A stretch of 64,000 nucleotides of DNA from Endozoicomonas ascidiicola (GCF_001646945.1 NZ_LUTV01000002.1:62001-126000), one strand, 5' to 3'; counted from the stretch's first letter, positions 1-9,417 are shown. Notes: a model not told the origin generated them from the sequence alone. A program made the numbers and translations.

Positions 1-1380
1 CAGAACCTTCGCACCATTCTTAAGCGCGTGGATGAAGACATTGATGTCTCTGGCACCTGGGATTACGTCGAAGTCACGACCAGCCACAATGATGAAATTC
101 TCATTGCTGAAATCAGTGACCACCTCAGCCACATTCCTGGCATTGCCTACTGGCTTCAGGTGGCTGAACACAAACTGATCAGCCTTGACGATATTCTGGA
201 AAAAGCACTGGAAGCCCATGCAGACAGTCTGGAAGGAAAAACCTTCTGTGTACGTTGCAACCGCCACGGTAAACATGACTTCCAGTCCATCGACGTAGAA
301 CGTTTCGTTGGCGGCGGTCTGAACCAGCAAAGCAAAGCTAAAGGCGTCAGTCTGAAAGACCCTGAAGTCACTGTGCGTATCGATATCAAACATGATCGCT
401 ACTTCATGACTCAAAAGCGTGGAGAAGGCCTTGGTGGTTATCCTCTTGGTTCTCAAGAACCTGTGCTGTCTCTAATTTCTGGTGGTTTTGACTCCACCGT
501 TTCCAGCTTCCTGACCATGAAGCGCGGCATTCGCACACACTTCTGCTTTTTCAACCTTGGCGGCCATGCCCATGAGTTGGCGGTTAAAGAAGTGGCATTT
601 TACTTATGGAACCGCTTTGGCGCTTCGCATCGGGTTAAGTTTGTCACGATTCCTTTTGAAGGCGTGGTGGAAGAAATCCTCACCAAGGTTGATAACTCCC
701 AGATGGGGGTCATTCTCAAACGAATGATGCTGCGAGCTGCCACCAAGGTGGGCGAAGAAATGAAAATGTCAGCACTAGTAACCGGCGAAGCCATTGGTCA
801 GGTTTCCAGCCAGACGCTGCCCAACCTTGCGGTCATTGATTCAGTGACGGATGCATTGGTTCTCAGACCTCTGATCACCATGGACAAGCAGGCCATTATT
901 GATATTTCCATCGATATTGGCACCGAAGAGTTTGTTCGTAATATTCCGGAATACTGCGCGGTTATCTCCAAGAACCCGACGACTCGAGCTAAAGAAGACA
1001 GAGTTGCCCACGAAGAGTCCAAATTCGACTTTGACGTTCTGGAACAGGCCATCACTGATCGTCGTATGGTGTCTATTCACGACATCATCGCCGATGACTT
1101 GTCCCGCGAGGAAGTAGAGGTTTACAGCGAAGTGCCTCAAGGCGAAGTGATTATCGATATCCGCCATCACACTGAGCAGGAAATCAAACCCTTCTCCATG
1201 CCTGACCGGGAAGTGATCGAAATCCCGTTTTACCGGCTCAGATCCCATTTCCCGGAACTGGACAAAACCCGTCATTACCTGCTCTACTGCGAAAAAGGCG
1301 TGATGAGCCAGCTGCACGCTATGCACCTGCGTGAAGAAGGGCATAACAATGTTGGGGTTTACAGCCCGGCAGAAAAATAA
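1..1380 (+). CDS. thiI: tRNA 4-thiouridine / thiazole sulfurtransferase ThiI (5' truncated by window edge)
   Basis: ThiI adenylates U8 of tRNA and inserts sulfur to make 4-thiouridine; it also supplies sulfur for the thiamine thiazole. The reading frame is open from base 1, so only about the first 30 residues are missing and the frame is not broken. Visible parts are a THUMP region, the PP-loop SGGFDS about 150 residues after the codon at base 28, the catalytic Cys in PEYCAVISK, and a C-terminal rhodanese-like domain with the persulfide Cys in LLYCEKGVMS. The two-Cys ThiI type with the rhodanese extension matches the Escherichia coli protein closely over its length. folA follows 67 bp downstream. 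Identification is by family motifs and near colinearity with the known protein. Confidence 0.97.
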   Translation, partial: QNLRTILKRVDEDIDVSGTWDYVEVTTSHNDEILIAEISDHLSHIPGIAYWLQVAEHKLISLDDILEKALEAHADSLEGKTFCVRCNRHGKHDFQSIDVERFVGGGLNQQSKAKGVSLKDPEVTVRIDIKHDRYFMTQKRGEGLGGYPLGSQEPVLSLISGGFDSTVSSFLTMKRGIRTHFCFFNLGGHAHELAVKEVAFYLWNRFGASHRVKFVTIPFEGVVEEILTKVDNSQMGVILKRMMLRAATKVGEEMKMSALVTGEAIGQVSSQTLPNLAVIDSVTDALVLRPLITMDKQAIIDISIDIGTEEFVRNIPEYCAVISKNPTTRAKEDRVAHEESKFDFDVLEQAITDRRMVSIHDIIADDLSREEVEVYSEVPQGEVIIDIRHHTEQEIKPFSMPDREVIEIPFYRLRSHFPELDKTRHYLLYCEKGVMSQLHAMHLREEGHNNVGVYSPAEK

Positions 1381-1400
1381 GATTTTATGAAAACCGCAGG

Positions 1401-1423
1401 AGTCACAATAAGGCATTGTGACT
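1401..1423. other. Perfect 9-bp stem hairpin between thiI and folA
   Basis: AGTCACAAT and ATTGTGACT pair perfectly around a 5-base loop. It lies 20 bp after the thiI stop and 25 bp before the folA start. There is no T-run on the plus strand, so it is either a weak terminator, an mRNA processing/stability hairpin or a protein-binding palindrome. Confidence 0.5.
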
Positions 1424-1447
1424 GCCTCAAACTTTGGAGTAGCAAGG

Positions 1448-1963
1448 ATGAAACTGGCACTTATCGCCGCGGTAGCTGACAATAACGCCATTGGCATCAA
1501 CAACAAAATGCCCTGGTATCTGCCAGGTGATTTGCGCTACTTCAAAGCAGTGACCATGGGAAAGCCCATTATTATGGGTCGTAAAACCTTTGATTCTTTG
1601 CGAAAACCACTGCCAGGCAGAACCAATATAGTGATCACCCGAGATACCAGCTGGCATCATGACGGTGTAAAAGTGGTTCATCATCTGCAAGATGCTATTT
1701 CGCTCGCAGAAGATGTAGCCCTGATTAATGGCAATGAAGAGATTATGGTGATTGGTGGTGAGCAGATTTATCGTCAGGCTATCGCTCAAGCCACTCGACT
1801 TTACCTGACCCGTGTATACCAAAGTTTTGACGGCGATGCTTTTTTCCCGGAATTTGATCAACAACAGTGGCGGGAAACCTCAAGAGAAGACATTCATTCT
1901 GACGAAGAAGAGTCCATTAATTACAGCTATCTTGTTTTAGATAGAGCTCATCAAGACTCTTAA
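1448..1963 (+). CDS. folA: Dihydrofolate reductase
   Basis: Reduces 7,8-dihydrofolate to tetrahydrofolate with NADPH; cytosolic. The 171-aa product starts MKLALIAAVADNNAIG and shows the DHFR landmarks: the MPWYLPGDL substrate loop with the active-site acid (D of GDL), KPIIMGRKTF, LPGRTNIVIT, and EIMVIGGEQIY for NADPH binding. I chose the ATG at 1448 because GGAG at 1436-1439 is well spaced before it; an in-frame GTG at 1418 would add ten poorly conserved residues. Length is slightly above the usual 160 aa because of a short acidic extension before the C-terminus. Confidence 0.96.
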   Translation: MKLALIAAVADNNAIGINNKMPWYLPGDLRYFKAVTMGKPIIMGRKTFDSLRKPLPGRTNIVITRDTSWHHDGVKVVHHLQDAISLAEDVALINGNEEIMVIGGEQIYRQAIAQATRLYLTRVYQSFDGDAFFPEFDQQQWRETSREDIHSDEEESINYSYLVLDRAHQDS

Positions 1964-2081
1964 TTTAATATCCCCTTCAGTGCGTTTTTATAAAATGCGC
2001 CAACCTTCACTTAGCTATAGTAAATAAACGGATTTATTTACTTTTATTTGGCCTGCAACGGGCTGCCTTAGGGAATGAGGA

Positions 2082-4850
2082 ATGCCTAACATACCACCAT
2101 CCGGCAGAAATTCCGGTCCTGTTCAGAACGACCAGCGTATGCCGGTGCAGCATACTGAGGCCGATAAAAAGACAGTAAATCCAACGCCTTCCCCTCATCT
2201 GTCAGAGAGCATTAAGAACATTGAATCCAAATACTGGCATAACAGACTGGTATCATTTTGCCTTAAAACCATTCAACGAATCACCCAACCTCCCAAGTCA
2301 TTTCTTATTCAACAGCAGATTTCATCATTATCCGATGGCTCGGATAGAAGTAAAATTAAAGTATTGGCAGCTTTAAAGCTACACAGCGAAAAAGGTACGA
2401 AAAATATACCCCTACACACAGCTGCTCAATCAACTATTGACGGAAGCATAGCGCTATCCCAAAAAACTCTCAGAAAGGTAGATCAAACCTTGCAGTTATC
2501 ATCTGTTGGGATTGGTTATGAGTACTACAGAAAGGGAAAACATGTTCCTGATGGCTATTTAGAAAACTTACTCTTCCCTGAATTAGCCCAAATGGTTTTA
2601 GATTCCATCCATGAACTCAAAAAAAACACCTCACTTACTGAGTTGCAACAATCAATCACTGACACTGAAATAGCAAAAAAACTCGTAATAACCGAAGCGG
2701 AAAAAGCTGGCATAAAGAAAGATAAAGACTTTTCTTTTGAGCGCATTCTAGAGCTAAAGCAAGGAATACGAAATAATCTAGTCATCTCTATTGAAGAACA
2801 ACAGTCGATGAGCAAGGCAGTAAGTGAAATTGACAAGCTAAGGAAAAACACCTCTAACCCAGAGCCACCTAAGCTAGAGCCACCTAATAAAACGAATCAT
2901 TTCATCGAAAAAGAAGATCGAAAACATATTAAAAAATTGGTCACTCAAGATCGCTTTTTCTCATGGCTAAATATAAAAGATGCTGCAAACCGAACCAAAA
3001 GAATGCTACTCAGAAATAAACTGCACGGCGGTATTTTACTATTTTCACTTGCGATGACCGCAGTACTTTCCGTGATATTTCCCCCCGCAGGAGCAACCCT
3101 TGGTATAGCTGTATTAACTGGGCTAGGAATAGAGCTTGCCTATATCTCATTCTGGTCTGGAACTGACTCCCTATGGCAGAGACTCAGAATTTTCATTGGA
3201 TTAAAACAAATAAAAAAGCACTCAAATTTTAAATACGACACCCTGGACCCAAGAAATGACCGAAAAAGAATGAAGCTCATAAAGGAGCTAGCAACTATTT
3301 GCAAAATAAAGAATTTCACACACATCTATAACACCTATGCCGAGCTTGAAAAGCTTGCAACAAAAATAAACAAGATCGATCAAAAAGAAAGTATAAAAGA
3401 ATCAATAAAACTTGAAAAACTTAGAGCACTTTATAAAAAACGACACAAAGAACTTTTTTCAAACATGCTATTCTTTGATCAACTCAGAGAAAACATCATT
3501 ATAAACAAAACAATACTAGAAGATCGTCTTAGAAATAATTTATTGGATATATGGGAAGAGAAATTCTCTAATAGGCCAAAAGAAGAACTGGAAAAAATAT
3601 TTCTATCTGCCAATAAGAAAGGTTCACTAATTATTCATAACCAAGAGATAGACTCAACCGATAAAGAATGGCTCAGCAAGACAATTCCTTTTTGGATGAA
3701 AAATGCAAGCACTAAAACCTCACCAGAAGATAACCTGAAAGAAAAAATACTAACGAAACAAAAAGAATCTTTTTTTTCTGGAATCAAAAAATACACAAAA
3801 CATATTTCACGCTCAACCATAATAAGGCAAGCAAAGAAATTCACTTTCAACAATATGAGAGATTTAATAAGAAACGCATTTAAATCAAAACCACACTCAG
3901 CTGAAATTGTTTTCTCTCATACCAATCCTTTTTCATCAGCAGCAAATGCTTCTGGATATTCATCTTTTGTCATTGCTTTTATTTTAGAAACCCTAGCCAG
4001 CAAAGCAAACCAAAAAATCAATGAAAAAAGAATGGAAGAGATAAAATCTGGCAAAAAAGGGACGACATTCAGTTTATTTGGATCAAGACCTAGAACAGGA
4101 AGAGAAGAAATTTCAACCTATCAAGCCTTATCAAAGAATGACGTTGAACCAATGATTCAATTATTATCGGAGGCAATGCTTGAATCTGACAAAATCAATA
4201 AAAAAATATTAAAGGCAAAATTTTCAGCACCATTAAACAGTTTACATCGATATGACTCTATAAGCGATCAAAAAGCAGCGGAATTTATATTAAAATTTGC
4301 CATATGGAATCTGTTAATTGAGAAAGAAAAAAATAATACTGTAAACTTATTTTACAAAGATATCTTGGAAAAATCCGAAAAAAGGAACAGTGAAGTATCT
4401 AGTGCCCTAAAAATAAACGGTAAAAAACCACTATCTATTAAGAAAATATCAATTCCCAGTGCATTCAATTACATAACTAATATAGATCAAAATAATAGCA
4501 GTATAGATCCAGAGCCATTTATCGTATCTCGTGCTATCTATCGAGAACAATCTGATGTTATTTTGCATCGCATACACAACAAACCCTCAGGACAGTTGAT
4601 CATTGCACTGCTTCAAAAAAATCTCACGGAGCAACAAGCCATCAAAAGGATTCACACCCTTGATCTTGATGAGCTTAGGGTATTACAACATTGGGCAAGT
4701 TATGCATCTCGGGAGGACAGCTTCCGGGCCCATAAAGCTATTCTGAAAAAATTTGATCGCATAGTCGCTCATGCTATTCACCAACGATATAGCGATCATA
4801 GCCATTCATCCCCTCCCAGAACTTTCCAGAGGCCAGTAGATCCACTCTAG
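2082..4850 (+). CDS. Large uncharacterised protein with central membrane hairpin
   Basis: I do not recognise this 922-aa protein. It has a polar, Pro/Ser-rich N-terminus without a signal peptide, a helical and Lys/Glu-rich body, and one hydrophobic pair of helices at about residues 316-357 rich in Ala, Gly and Leu. A short internal duplication (EPPKLEPP, residues about 262-269) sits before the membrane segment. Base composition is clearly more AT-rich than the flanking folA and argA genes, suggesting acquired DNA. The ATG follows AGGGA at 2070-2074. The TAG stop lies inside the left arm of a small palindrome (4847-4881). Size, low GC, absence of a secretion signal and a membrane hairpin would fit a type III/IV-type effector or toxin-like protein, but that is inference only. 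Confidence 0.75.
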   Translation: MPNIPPSGRNSGPVQNDQRMPVQHTEADKKTVNPTPSPHLSESIKNIESKYWHNRLVSFCLKTIQRITQPPKSFLIQQQISSLSDGSDRSKIKVLAALKLHSEKGTKNIPLHTAAQSTIDGSIALSQKTLRKVDQTLQLSSVGIGYEYYRKGKHVPDGYLENLLFPELAQMVLDSIHELKKNTSLTELQQSITDTEIAKKLVITEAEKAGIKKDKDFSFERILELKQGIRNNLVISIEEQQSMSKAVSEIDKLRKNTSNPEPPKLEPPNKTNHFIEKEDRKHIKKLVTQDRFFSWLNIKDAANRTKRMLLRNKLHGGILLFSLAMTAVLSVIFPPAGATLGIAVLTGLGIELAYISFWSGTDSLWQRLRIFIGLKQIKKHSNFKYDTLDPRNDRKRMKLIKELATICKIKNFTHIYNTYAELEKLATKINKIDQKESIKESIKLEKLRALYKKRHKELFSNMLFFDQLRENIIINKTILEDRLRNNLLDIWEEKFSNRPKEELEKIFLSANKKGSLIIHNQEIDSTDKEWLSKTIPFWMKNASTKTSPEDNLKEKILTKQKESFFSGIKKYTKHISRSTIIRQAKKFTFNNMRDLIRNAFKSKPHSAEIVFSHTNPFSSAANASGYSSFVIAFILETLASKANQKINEKRMEEIKSGKKGTTFSLFGSRPRTGREEISTYQALSKNDVEPMIQLLSEAMLESDKINKKILKAKFSAPLNSLHRYDSISDQKAAEFILKFAIWNLLIEKEKNNTVNLFYKDILEKSEKRNSEVSSALKINGKKPLSIKKISIPSAFNYITNIDQNNSSIDPEPFIVSRAIYREQSDVILHRIHNKPSGQLIIALLQKNLTEQQAIKRIHTLDLDELRVLQHWASYASREDSFRAHKAILKKFDRIVAHAIHQRYSDHSHSSPPRTFQRPVDPL

Positions 4851-4881
4851 GAGCCTGTCGGCTAAGTCCAACGGCTCCTAG
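4847..4881. repeat. Shortened copy of palindromic repeat, acting as convergent terminator
   Basis: CTAGGAGCC at the left and GGCTCCTAG at the right flank a short core. The left 15 bases equal the left end of the 168-bp palindrome at 9250-9417. The right 20 bases match its right end with a few changes, so this looks like an internally deleted copy. Its terminal CTAG motifs supply the TAG stop of the unknown protein (4848-4850, plus) and the TAG stop of argA (4878-4880, minus). Confidence 0.75.
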
Positions 4882-6209
4882 CCAAGTATTTTCTTCAAGA
4901 CTTTAGACTGTCGCTTACGGTTGTACTTCTCTTTTAACACTTCTGGTAAGGCTTTAATTGAACCCTCATCAAACCCTCGCTCGATAAACCAGTGTGCCGT
5001 CTGAGTGGTTTGTGCATACAATTCCTTGATACCTTTCTCTTGTGCCAGCGCTTCAATATGACTCAACAACAAGTCGCCACGATTCGACTGCCGATAATCA
5101 GGGTGGACAACGACACAAGCAAGCTCTGCAACACTAACCCCTTTGTTGTCAAATGGATGCAAAGCTGCACAGCCAATGATCATGCCATCCAGCAACACCA
5201 CTTTGAACCAATGTATTTCTCTTTCCAATTCTTTCCTGGAACGACGGCGAAGAATACCTTTCTCTTCAAAAGGACGAATCAATTCCAAAATACCCGCGAC
5301 GTCGTCAATGGTAGCTCGGCGAACTTCCTCATAACTGTCTCTGGATATCAGTGTGCCAGCGCCATCTCTTGTAAACAGCTCCATCAATAAAGAACCGTCT
5401 ACCTGGAAACTGATAATCTGAACTCGATCCACCCCTTCAGTACAGGCTTTGGTAGCAGACGACAATAGTCGCTTCTGTTCACCTGCAAGATGATGAATTT
5501 GTGTTTGGGCTTCTACAGGTGATATCCGACTGATCAGCTCCCCTTTATCATTAATAACGCCGTCTTTGGATCCATAGAAAACCAATTTCTCTGCATTCAG
5601 GCTAATCGCAGTTTGTGTCGCTACCTCTTCAGCCTCAATATTAAAAACCTCACCAGTAGGTGATAAGCCCAGGCAAGATAATAAAACCACGTAGCCGCTG
5701 TTTAATAGCTGATCAATAGCCTGATCATCCACCTTACGTACCGTTCCGGTATGCTTAAAATCCACGCCATCGTGCACTCCAAGAGGTTTGGCGGTCACAA
5801 AATTACCGCCAACCACCCGAATTCTTGCACCGTGCATAGGAGAGTTCACCAGACCAACAGAAAGTTTGGATTCAATTAATGCTCTCATGTTGCCAACGGC
5901 ATCAATCACCGACTCAAGGCTCTGCTTATCAGTGACCCGCCGTTCATTATAAAACGCTGATTGAATACCTCGTTGCTGAAGGCGGTCTTCTATCTGTGGG
6001 CGTGCACCATGGACGATCACCAGCCGAACGCCCAGGCTACTCATGAGTGCAATATCGCTGATGATATTACTCAGATTGGTATGTGCCAGTGTTTCACCAC
6101 TGAGCATAATGACAAATGTCTTCCCCCTATGCGCGTGTATGTACGGAGATGACTGACGGAAAAATTTCACATAGTCCGCTTTATTATCTTTTTTGTTCAC
6201 TGTGTGCAC
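4878..6209 (-). CDS. argA: N-acetylglutamate synthase
   Basis: Makes N-acetyl-L-glutamate from glutamate and acetyl-CoA, the first step of arginine synthesis. The 443-aa protein has the standard two parts: an amino-acid-kinase-like domain (residues about 25-290, with GKTFVIMLSGETL and VIVHGARPQ) and a GNAT acetyltransferase domain (about 295-443, with ELACVVVHPDYRQSNRGDLLL as the acetyl-CoA loop). Length and order match Escherichia coli and Pseudomonas ArgA. It follows argE by 75 bp on the same strand, so the two are probably cotranscribed. The last codons (KKILG) run into the small palindrome at 4847-4881, which carries the stop. Confidence 0.96.
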   Translation of the reverse strand: MHTVNKKDNKADYVKFFRQSSPYIHAHRGKTFVIMLSGETLAHTNLSNIISDIALMSSLGVRLVIVHGARPQIEDRLQQRGIQSAFYNERRVTDKQSLESVIDAVGNMRALIESKLSVGLVNSPMHGARIRVVGGNFVTAKPLGVHDGVDFKHTGTVRKVDDQAIDQLLNSGYVVLLSCLGLSPTGEVFNIEAEEVATQTAISLNAEKLVFYGSKDGVINDKGELISRISPVEAQTQIHHLAGEQKRLLSSATKACTEGVDRVQIISFQVDGSLLMELFTRDGAGTLISRDSYEEVRRATIDDVAGILELIRPFEEKGILRRRSRKELEREIHWFKVVLLDGMIIGCAALHPFDNKGVSVAELACVVVHPDYRQSNRGDLLLSHIEALAQEKGIKELYAQTTQTAHWFIERGFDEGSIKALPEVLKEKYNRKRQSKVLKKILG

Positions 6210-6284
6210 TTGTCATTGAGTTGAAAATAAAAAACGTTAACTACAAATAGCTTTTCTATAAGCCGCTTTTCTACAAACTGTCTT

Positions 6285-7436
6285 CTACAAACAGTAGCGC
6301 CTTATCAACGATTTAAGCATATCAACCATCGGGTTAATACGGTCAAGGGACAGATATTCATCCGGCTGGTGTGCTTGATCAATATCACCCGGGCCAAGAA
6401 CTACCGTGTCCATGCCCATACTGTTCAGAAGCGGTGCTTCGGTGGCAAAAGCAGCACTTTCCGCTTGATGGCCTGTCAGTTTCTCGCAGGTCTTCACAAA
6501 ATCAGAATGAATATCGGTAGCAAACGCTTCAACAGGTGCGATGAGCTTTTCAATCGAAATCTCAACGCCATCTCTTTCTGCAATAGGCGCCATCCTCTGT
6601 CGTATTTCCTGCCGAAGCTGGTCACTGTTCAGCCCGGGAAGCATGCGAATATCAAAGTCCAACTGACAATGACCACAAATACGATTCGGGTTATCGCCAC
6701 CATGAATGCAACCCAGATTGATCGTTGGTACAGGGATCGTAAACCCCGGGTTCTGATAACGATCAGCCAGCTCCGCACGAAATTTCATGAGCTCACCAAT
6801 CACACTATGAGCAGATTCCATAGCGTTTCTGCCAAGGGATGGGTTGCTGGAATGGCCTGACTGCCCAAGGATTTGGATACGCTCCATCATCACGCCCTTG
6901 TGCATATGAATAGGCCGCATGCCCGTAGGTTCGCCAATCACCGCATAACGTGCTCTGGGTCTACCCAACTTTACCAATTCACGTGCTCCCGACATGGATG
7001 TTTCCTCATCTGCCGTTGCCAGGATAATCAGAGGCGCTTTGAATGGCGCCTGCAAAAAATCACGTGCAGCTTCCATTGCCAAGGCAAAAAAACCTTTCAT
7101 ATCGCAGGTTCCCAACCCGTAAAAACGATTGTCCCTCTCTGACAGGGAAAACGGCGAGCTATCCCAGAGTTTTTCATTGCATGGGACGGTATCGGTATGA
7201 CCAGCCAGAACCAACCCTCCGGCTCCGGAGCCAAGAGTGGCAATTAAATTTGCTTTATGGGGCGCTTCCGGCAACGGTAACACCTCACAGTTAAACCCCA
7301 TTGTTTCCAACCAGAAGGCAAGCTCGTTAATAACGGGCAGGTTGCCCATATCCAATTCAGCCAGAGTGGAGCTCACTGAAGGGATTTCAATCAGTCGAGA
7401 CAGTGTCTGCTTAAGATCGGGCTGAAGTGTGGCCAA
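6285..7436 (-). CDS. argE: Acetylornithine deacetylase
   Basis: Hydrolyses N2-acetylornithine to ornithine and acetate in arginine synthesis. The 383-aa M20-family metallohydrolase shows all metal-site motifs: LAGHTDTVP, the bridging Asp in GTCDMKGF, ATADEETSMSG with the catalytic Glu, VIGEPTG, and the late His in DQAHQPDEY. The start appears to be TTG at 7436: GAGGAG lies 8 bases upstream of it and no ATG is close. Presence of argE alongside argA means a linear pathway, although an ArgJ elsewhere cannot be excluded. The gene order argE-argA next to PiT-DUF47-CYTH-GspE resembles what I recall of Pseudomonas. Confidence 0.95.
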   Translation of the reverse strand: MATLQPDLKQTLSRLIEIPSVSSTLAELDMGNLPVINELAFWLETMGFNCEVLPLPEAPHKANLIATLGSGAGGLVLAGHTDTVPCNEKLWDSSPFSLSERDNRFYGLGTCDMKGFFALAMEAARDFLQAPFKAPLIILATADEETSMSGARELVKLGRPRARYAVIGEPTGMRPIHMHKGVMMERIQILGQSGHSSNPSLGRNAMESAHSVIGELMKFRAELADRYQNPGFTIPVPTINLGCIHGGDNPNRICGHCQLDFDIRMLPGLNSDQLRQEIRQRMAPIAERDGVEISIEKLIAPVEAFATDIHSDFVKTCEKLTGHQAESAAFATEAPLLNSMGMDTVVLGPGDIDQAHQPDEYLSLDRINPMVDMLKSLIRRYCL

Positions 7437-7539
7437 AGTAATTGCTCCTCAGGAAGCGTTAAGCACGCGAACCGTATGACTGGTTACTTATCAATGAGAT
7501 CTGATGACTTAGTCTACCCTAAACGTATGATAAATCGTG

Positions 7540-9192
7540 CTATACAGCGCCACTTATTCCACTTCTTATTTCACTTGGATGTTTATTCATTGCCTGATGA
7601 GCTTTAATAACCTTTACAACATCATGATGGGAGTATTTAGCGGCCATATCCAGAGCAGTCTTGCCGAACCGGTTCGTCTGCTGATGATTTTTTGTCATCC
7701 CGAGTAAAAAGTTGACCGCCTCAAGGTTTCCTTTTTTAGCTGCTCTCATTAACGCATTGTTACCATCTTTATCAATCGCTTCGCAGTTAGCCCCGTTCTC
7801 CATAAGATAGAGGAAAACTTTATTTGAGCCATTATTGATAGAATGCATTAATAGCGACTCTCGTTCGGAAAATAACGTAGAATTTAAGCTAGCATCAAAA
7901 TGCTCAAAGTAAAATTGTAATAGTTCTATATCATCAAGCTTGATTAAGCGACTTAGGGTTTTATCTTTCAAGCCAATCATTTTTAAAATAGATTTAATTT
8001 TGCTTTTATTCCGATCCGATGCATATAAATGATCAAACAGCTCATTTTTCAATGAGCCCGAGGCTAGTAGATGTTTGCCAATCATCTTTTCAGCCTGAAG
8101 AATATAATGCCGGTCTTGAAAATCAACCTTAAAAACTTTCCAGAAAAAATACTGCAACCTAAAAGACCACTTCTTCTTTTTAGCAACAACACCTGAGTAA
8201 TAATATTCAATATCATTAAAACTACCAGACTCTTCGATACGCTTCGTCATCTGCGATGTTTTCTGATGAATTCCTCCAGCAGACAAGTATTGATTTACTT
8301 CTCTGGAAAACTGAACTGTTGTCTCTGGCATTTGAAAGAGAACCCTTCGATTCTCAAATAAAGGCTTAACACCACTAACACCTGACTTTATTACCTTTGC
8401 GACAAAACTGCTGCAATTATTTGTCATATAGCGATAATCACCATTTTCAAATAGCTTCTTTGCTCTCCTGATCATTTTCTCGGTATCAAGTCCTTTTATC
8501 AGCTCCATTCTTCCATTATCGATTAAGTCTGCATGCCCTACTATATCTTGATACAACCTTAGTCTCTCTATGTTTTCTTCTGAAGACTCGCCTGTAATCT
8601 TGTCCAAACTTTCAAGACCAAACCGCTCAACTATTTTTGGATTAAAGCTTCTAGAGCCATATGAAAAATAACGGACAGGGCCATTTTCAGGTCTTATAAT
8701 AATTGCACTGTGATATCCATTCCCGTAGTCAAGAGTCAATACCTGCCCCTTCTTAGAACAATTAAATAGCTCTATTGTTCTTGTTTCACACTTAGCCTTA
8801 AGCTTTTCTACCTCTTCTGGCTTGGCGGTTCCACTTGAACACCTTTTATTTAAACAGTAAAACTCTGACAGCTTTGTCCTCATTCTAAAACCTGTTTTCA
8901 AATGATAAAAAAGATGTTTGAAAACACCTTTTATTGAAAATTTATCCGTATAATCAATTTTACCAACATTTCTCTCTGATAGCTTTTTGTTAAGAATCTC
9001 ACCTTTCTTTTTTACACAGTACTCATAAAACTGACGAATCTTTCTTTTGAATAAAGGTAATTCTGATCTAGATCGATCTTCCGGCTGTTGAATATTCGGA
9101 AAGGTTTCTGACAATGCTGGCTTTTCTGGTAGTTGGTCGAAACTATTAACTTTTACCTTTTCACATCCTGACAATATTTGACCTGTTTGCAT
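7540..9192 (-). CDS. Putative permuted NlpC/P60-like cysteine hydrolase with C-terminal ankyrin repeats
   Basis: Uncharacterised 550-aa protein, probably a host-directed effector. Residues about 135-275 carry a His motif (GNGYHSAIIIRP, H161) followed by an Asn-Asn-Cys motif (YMTNNCSSFVAKV, C260). This His-before-Cys order is typical of circularly permuted papain-like folds (NlpC/P60-permuted, LRAT, DUF4105 groups). Residues about 440-545 contain about three ankyrin repeats (SLLMHSINNGSNKVFLYLM, NALMRAAKKGNLEAVNFLL, TALDMAAKYSHHDVVKVI). There is no signal peptide. An upstream ATG at 9219 exists, but GGGGGGAGGG lies just before the ATG at 9192, so that start is chosen. Family assignment rests on motif spacing and needs a profile search. 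Confidence 0.72.
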   Translation of the reverse strand: MQTGQILSGCEKVKVNSFDQLPEKPALSETFPNIQQPEDRSRSELPLFKRKIRQFYEYCVKKKGEILNKKLSERNVGKIDYTDKFSIKGVFKHLFYHLKTGFRMRTKLSEFYCLNKRCSSGTAKPEEVEKLKAKCETRTIELFNCSKKGQVLTLDYGNGYHSAIIIRPENGPVRYFSYGSRSFNPKIVERFGLESLDKITGESSEENIERLRLYQDIVGHADLIDNGRMELIKGLDTEKMIRRAKKLFENGDYRYMTNNCSSFVAKVIKSGVSGVKPLFENRRVLFQMPETTVQFSREVNQYLSAGGIHQKTSQMTKRIEESGSFNDIEYYYSGVVAKKKKWSFRLQYFFWKVFKVDFQDRHYILQAEKMIGKHLLASGSLKNELFDHLYASDRNKSKIKSILKMIGLKDKTLSRLIKLDDIELLQFYFEHFDASLNSTLFSERESLLMHSINNGSNKVFLYLMENGANCEAIDKDGNNALMRAAKKGNLEAVNFLLGMTKNHQQTNRFGKTALDMAAKYSHHDVVKVIKAHQAMNKHPSEIRSGISGAV

Positions 9193-9249
9193 AAGTAATC
9201 CCTCCCCCCTTATAACCATCCAATGGCTCCAGCTTTGTGAATAGTCAAT

Positions 9250-9417
9250 CTAGGAGCCTGTCGGACTTACCACTGACCTACTGCGAAAAAGCCGGATTTG
9301 GCCATTTTTTATGCTCCTTTTCGTTGAATAGCTCGCTATTCGCCTCAAATGAGAATAAAAACTGACTCAAACCGGACTTTTTCTCGCTACGGTCGGCTAA
9401 GTCCGACAGGCTCCTAG
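9250..9417. repeat. 168-bp palindromic element (MITE/REP-like)
   Basis: Perfect 20-bp terminal inverted repeats (9250-9269 and 9398-9417, ending CTAG) enclose arms that stay imperfectly complementary nearly to the centre, where GAATAGC-TC-GCTATTC forms the tip. The whole element would fold into one long hairpin. It encodes nothing. A shortened copy lies at 4847-4881. It sits downstream of the PiT gene and upstream of the ankyrin-protease gene. Confidence 0.85.

Noticed and set aside
1-27. Frameshift or late start of thiI
   Set aside because: The frame is open to base 1 and matches ThiI; truncation is only by the window edge.
841-1506. Open frame antisense to thiI/folA
   Set aside because: Covers two well-supported genes on the other strand; chance frame.
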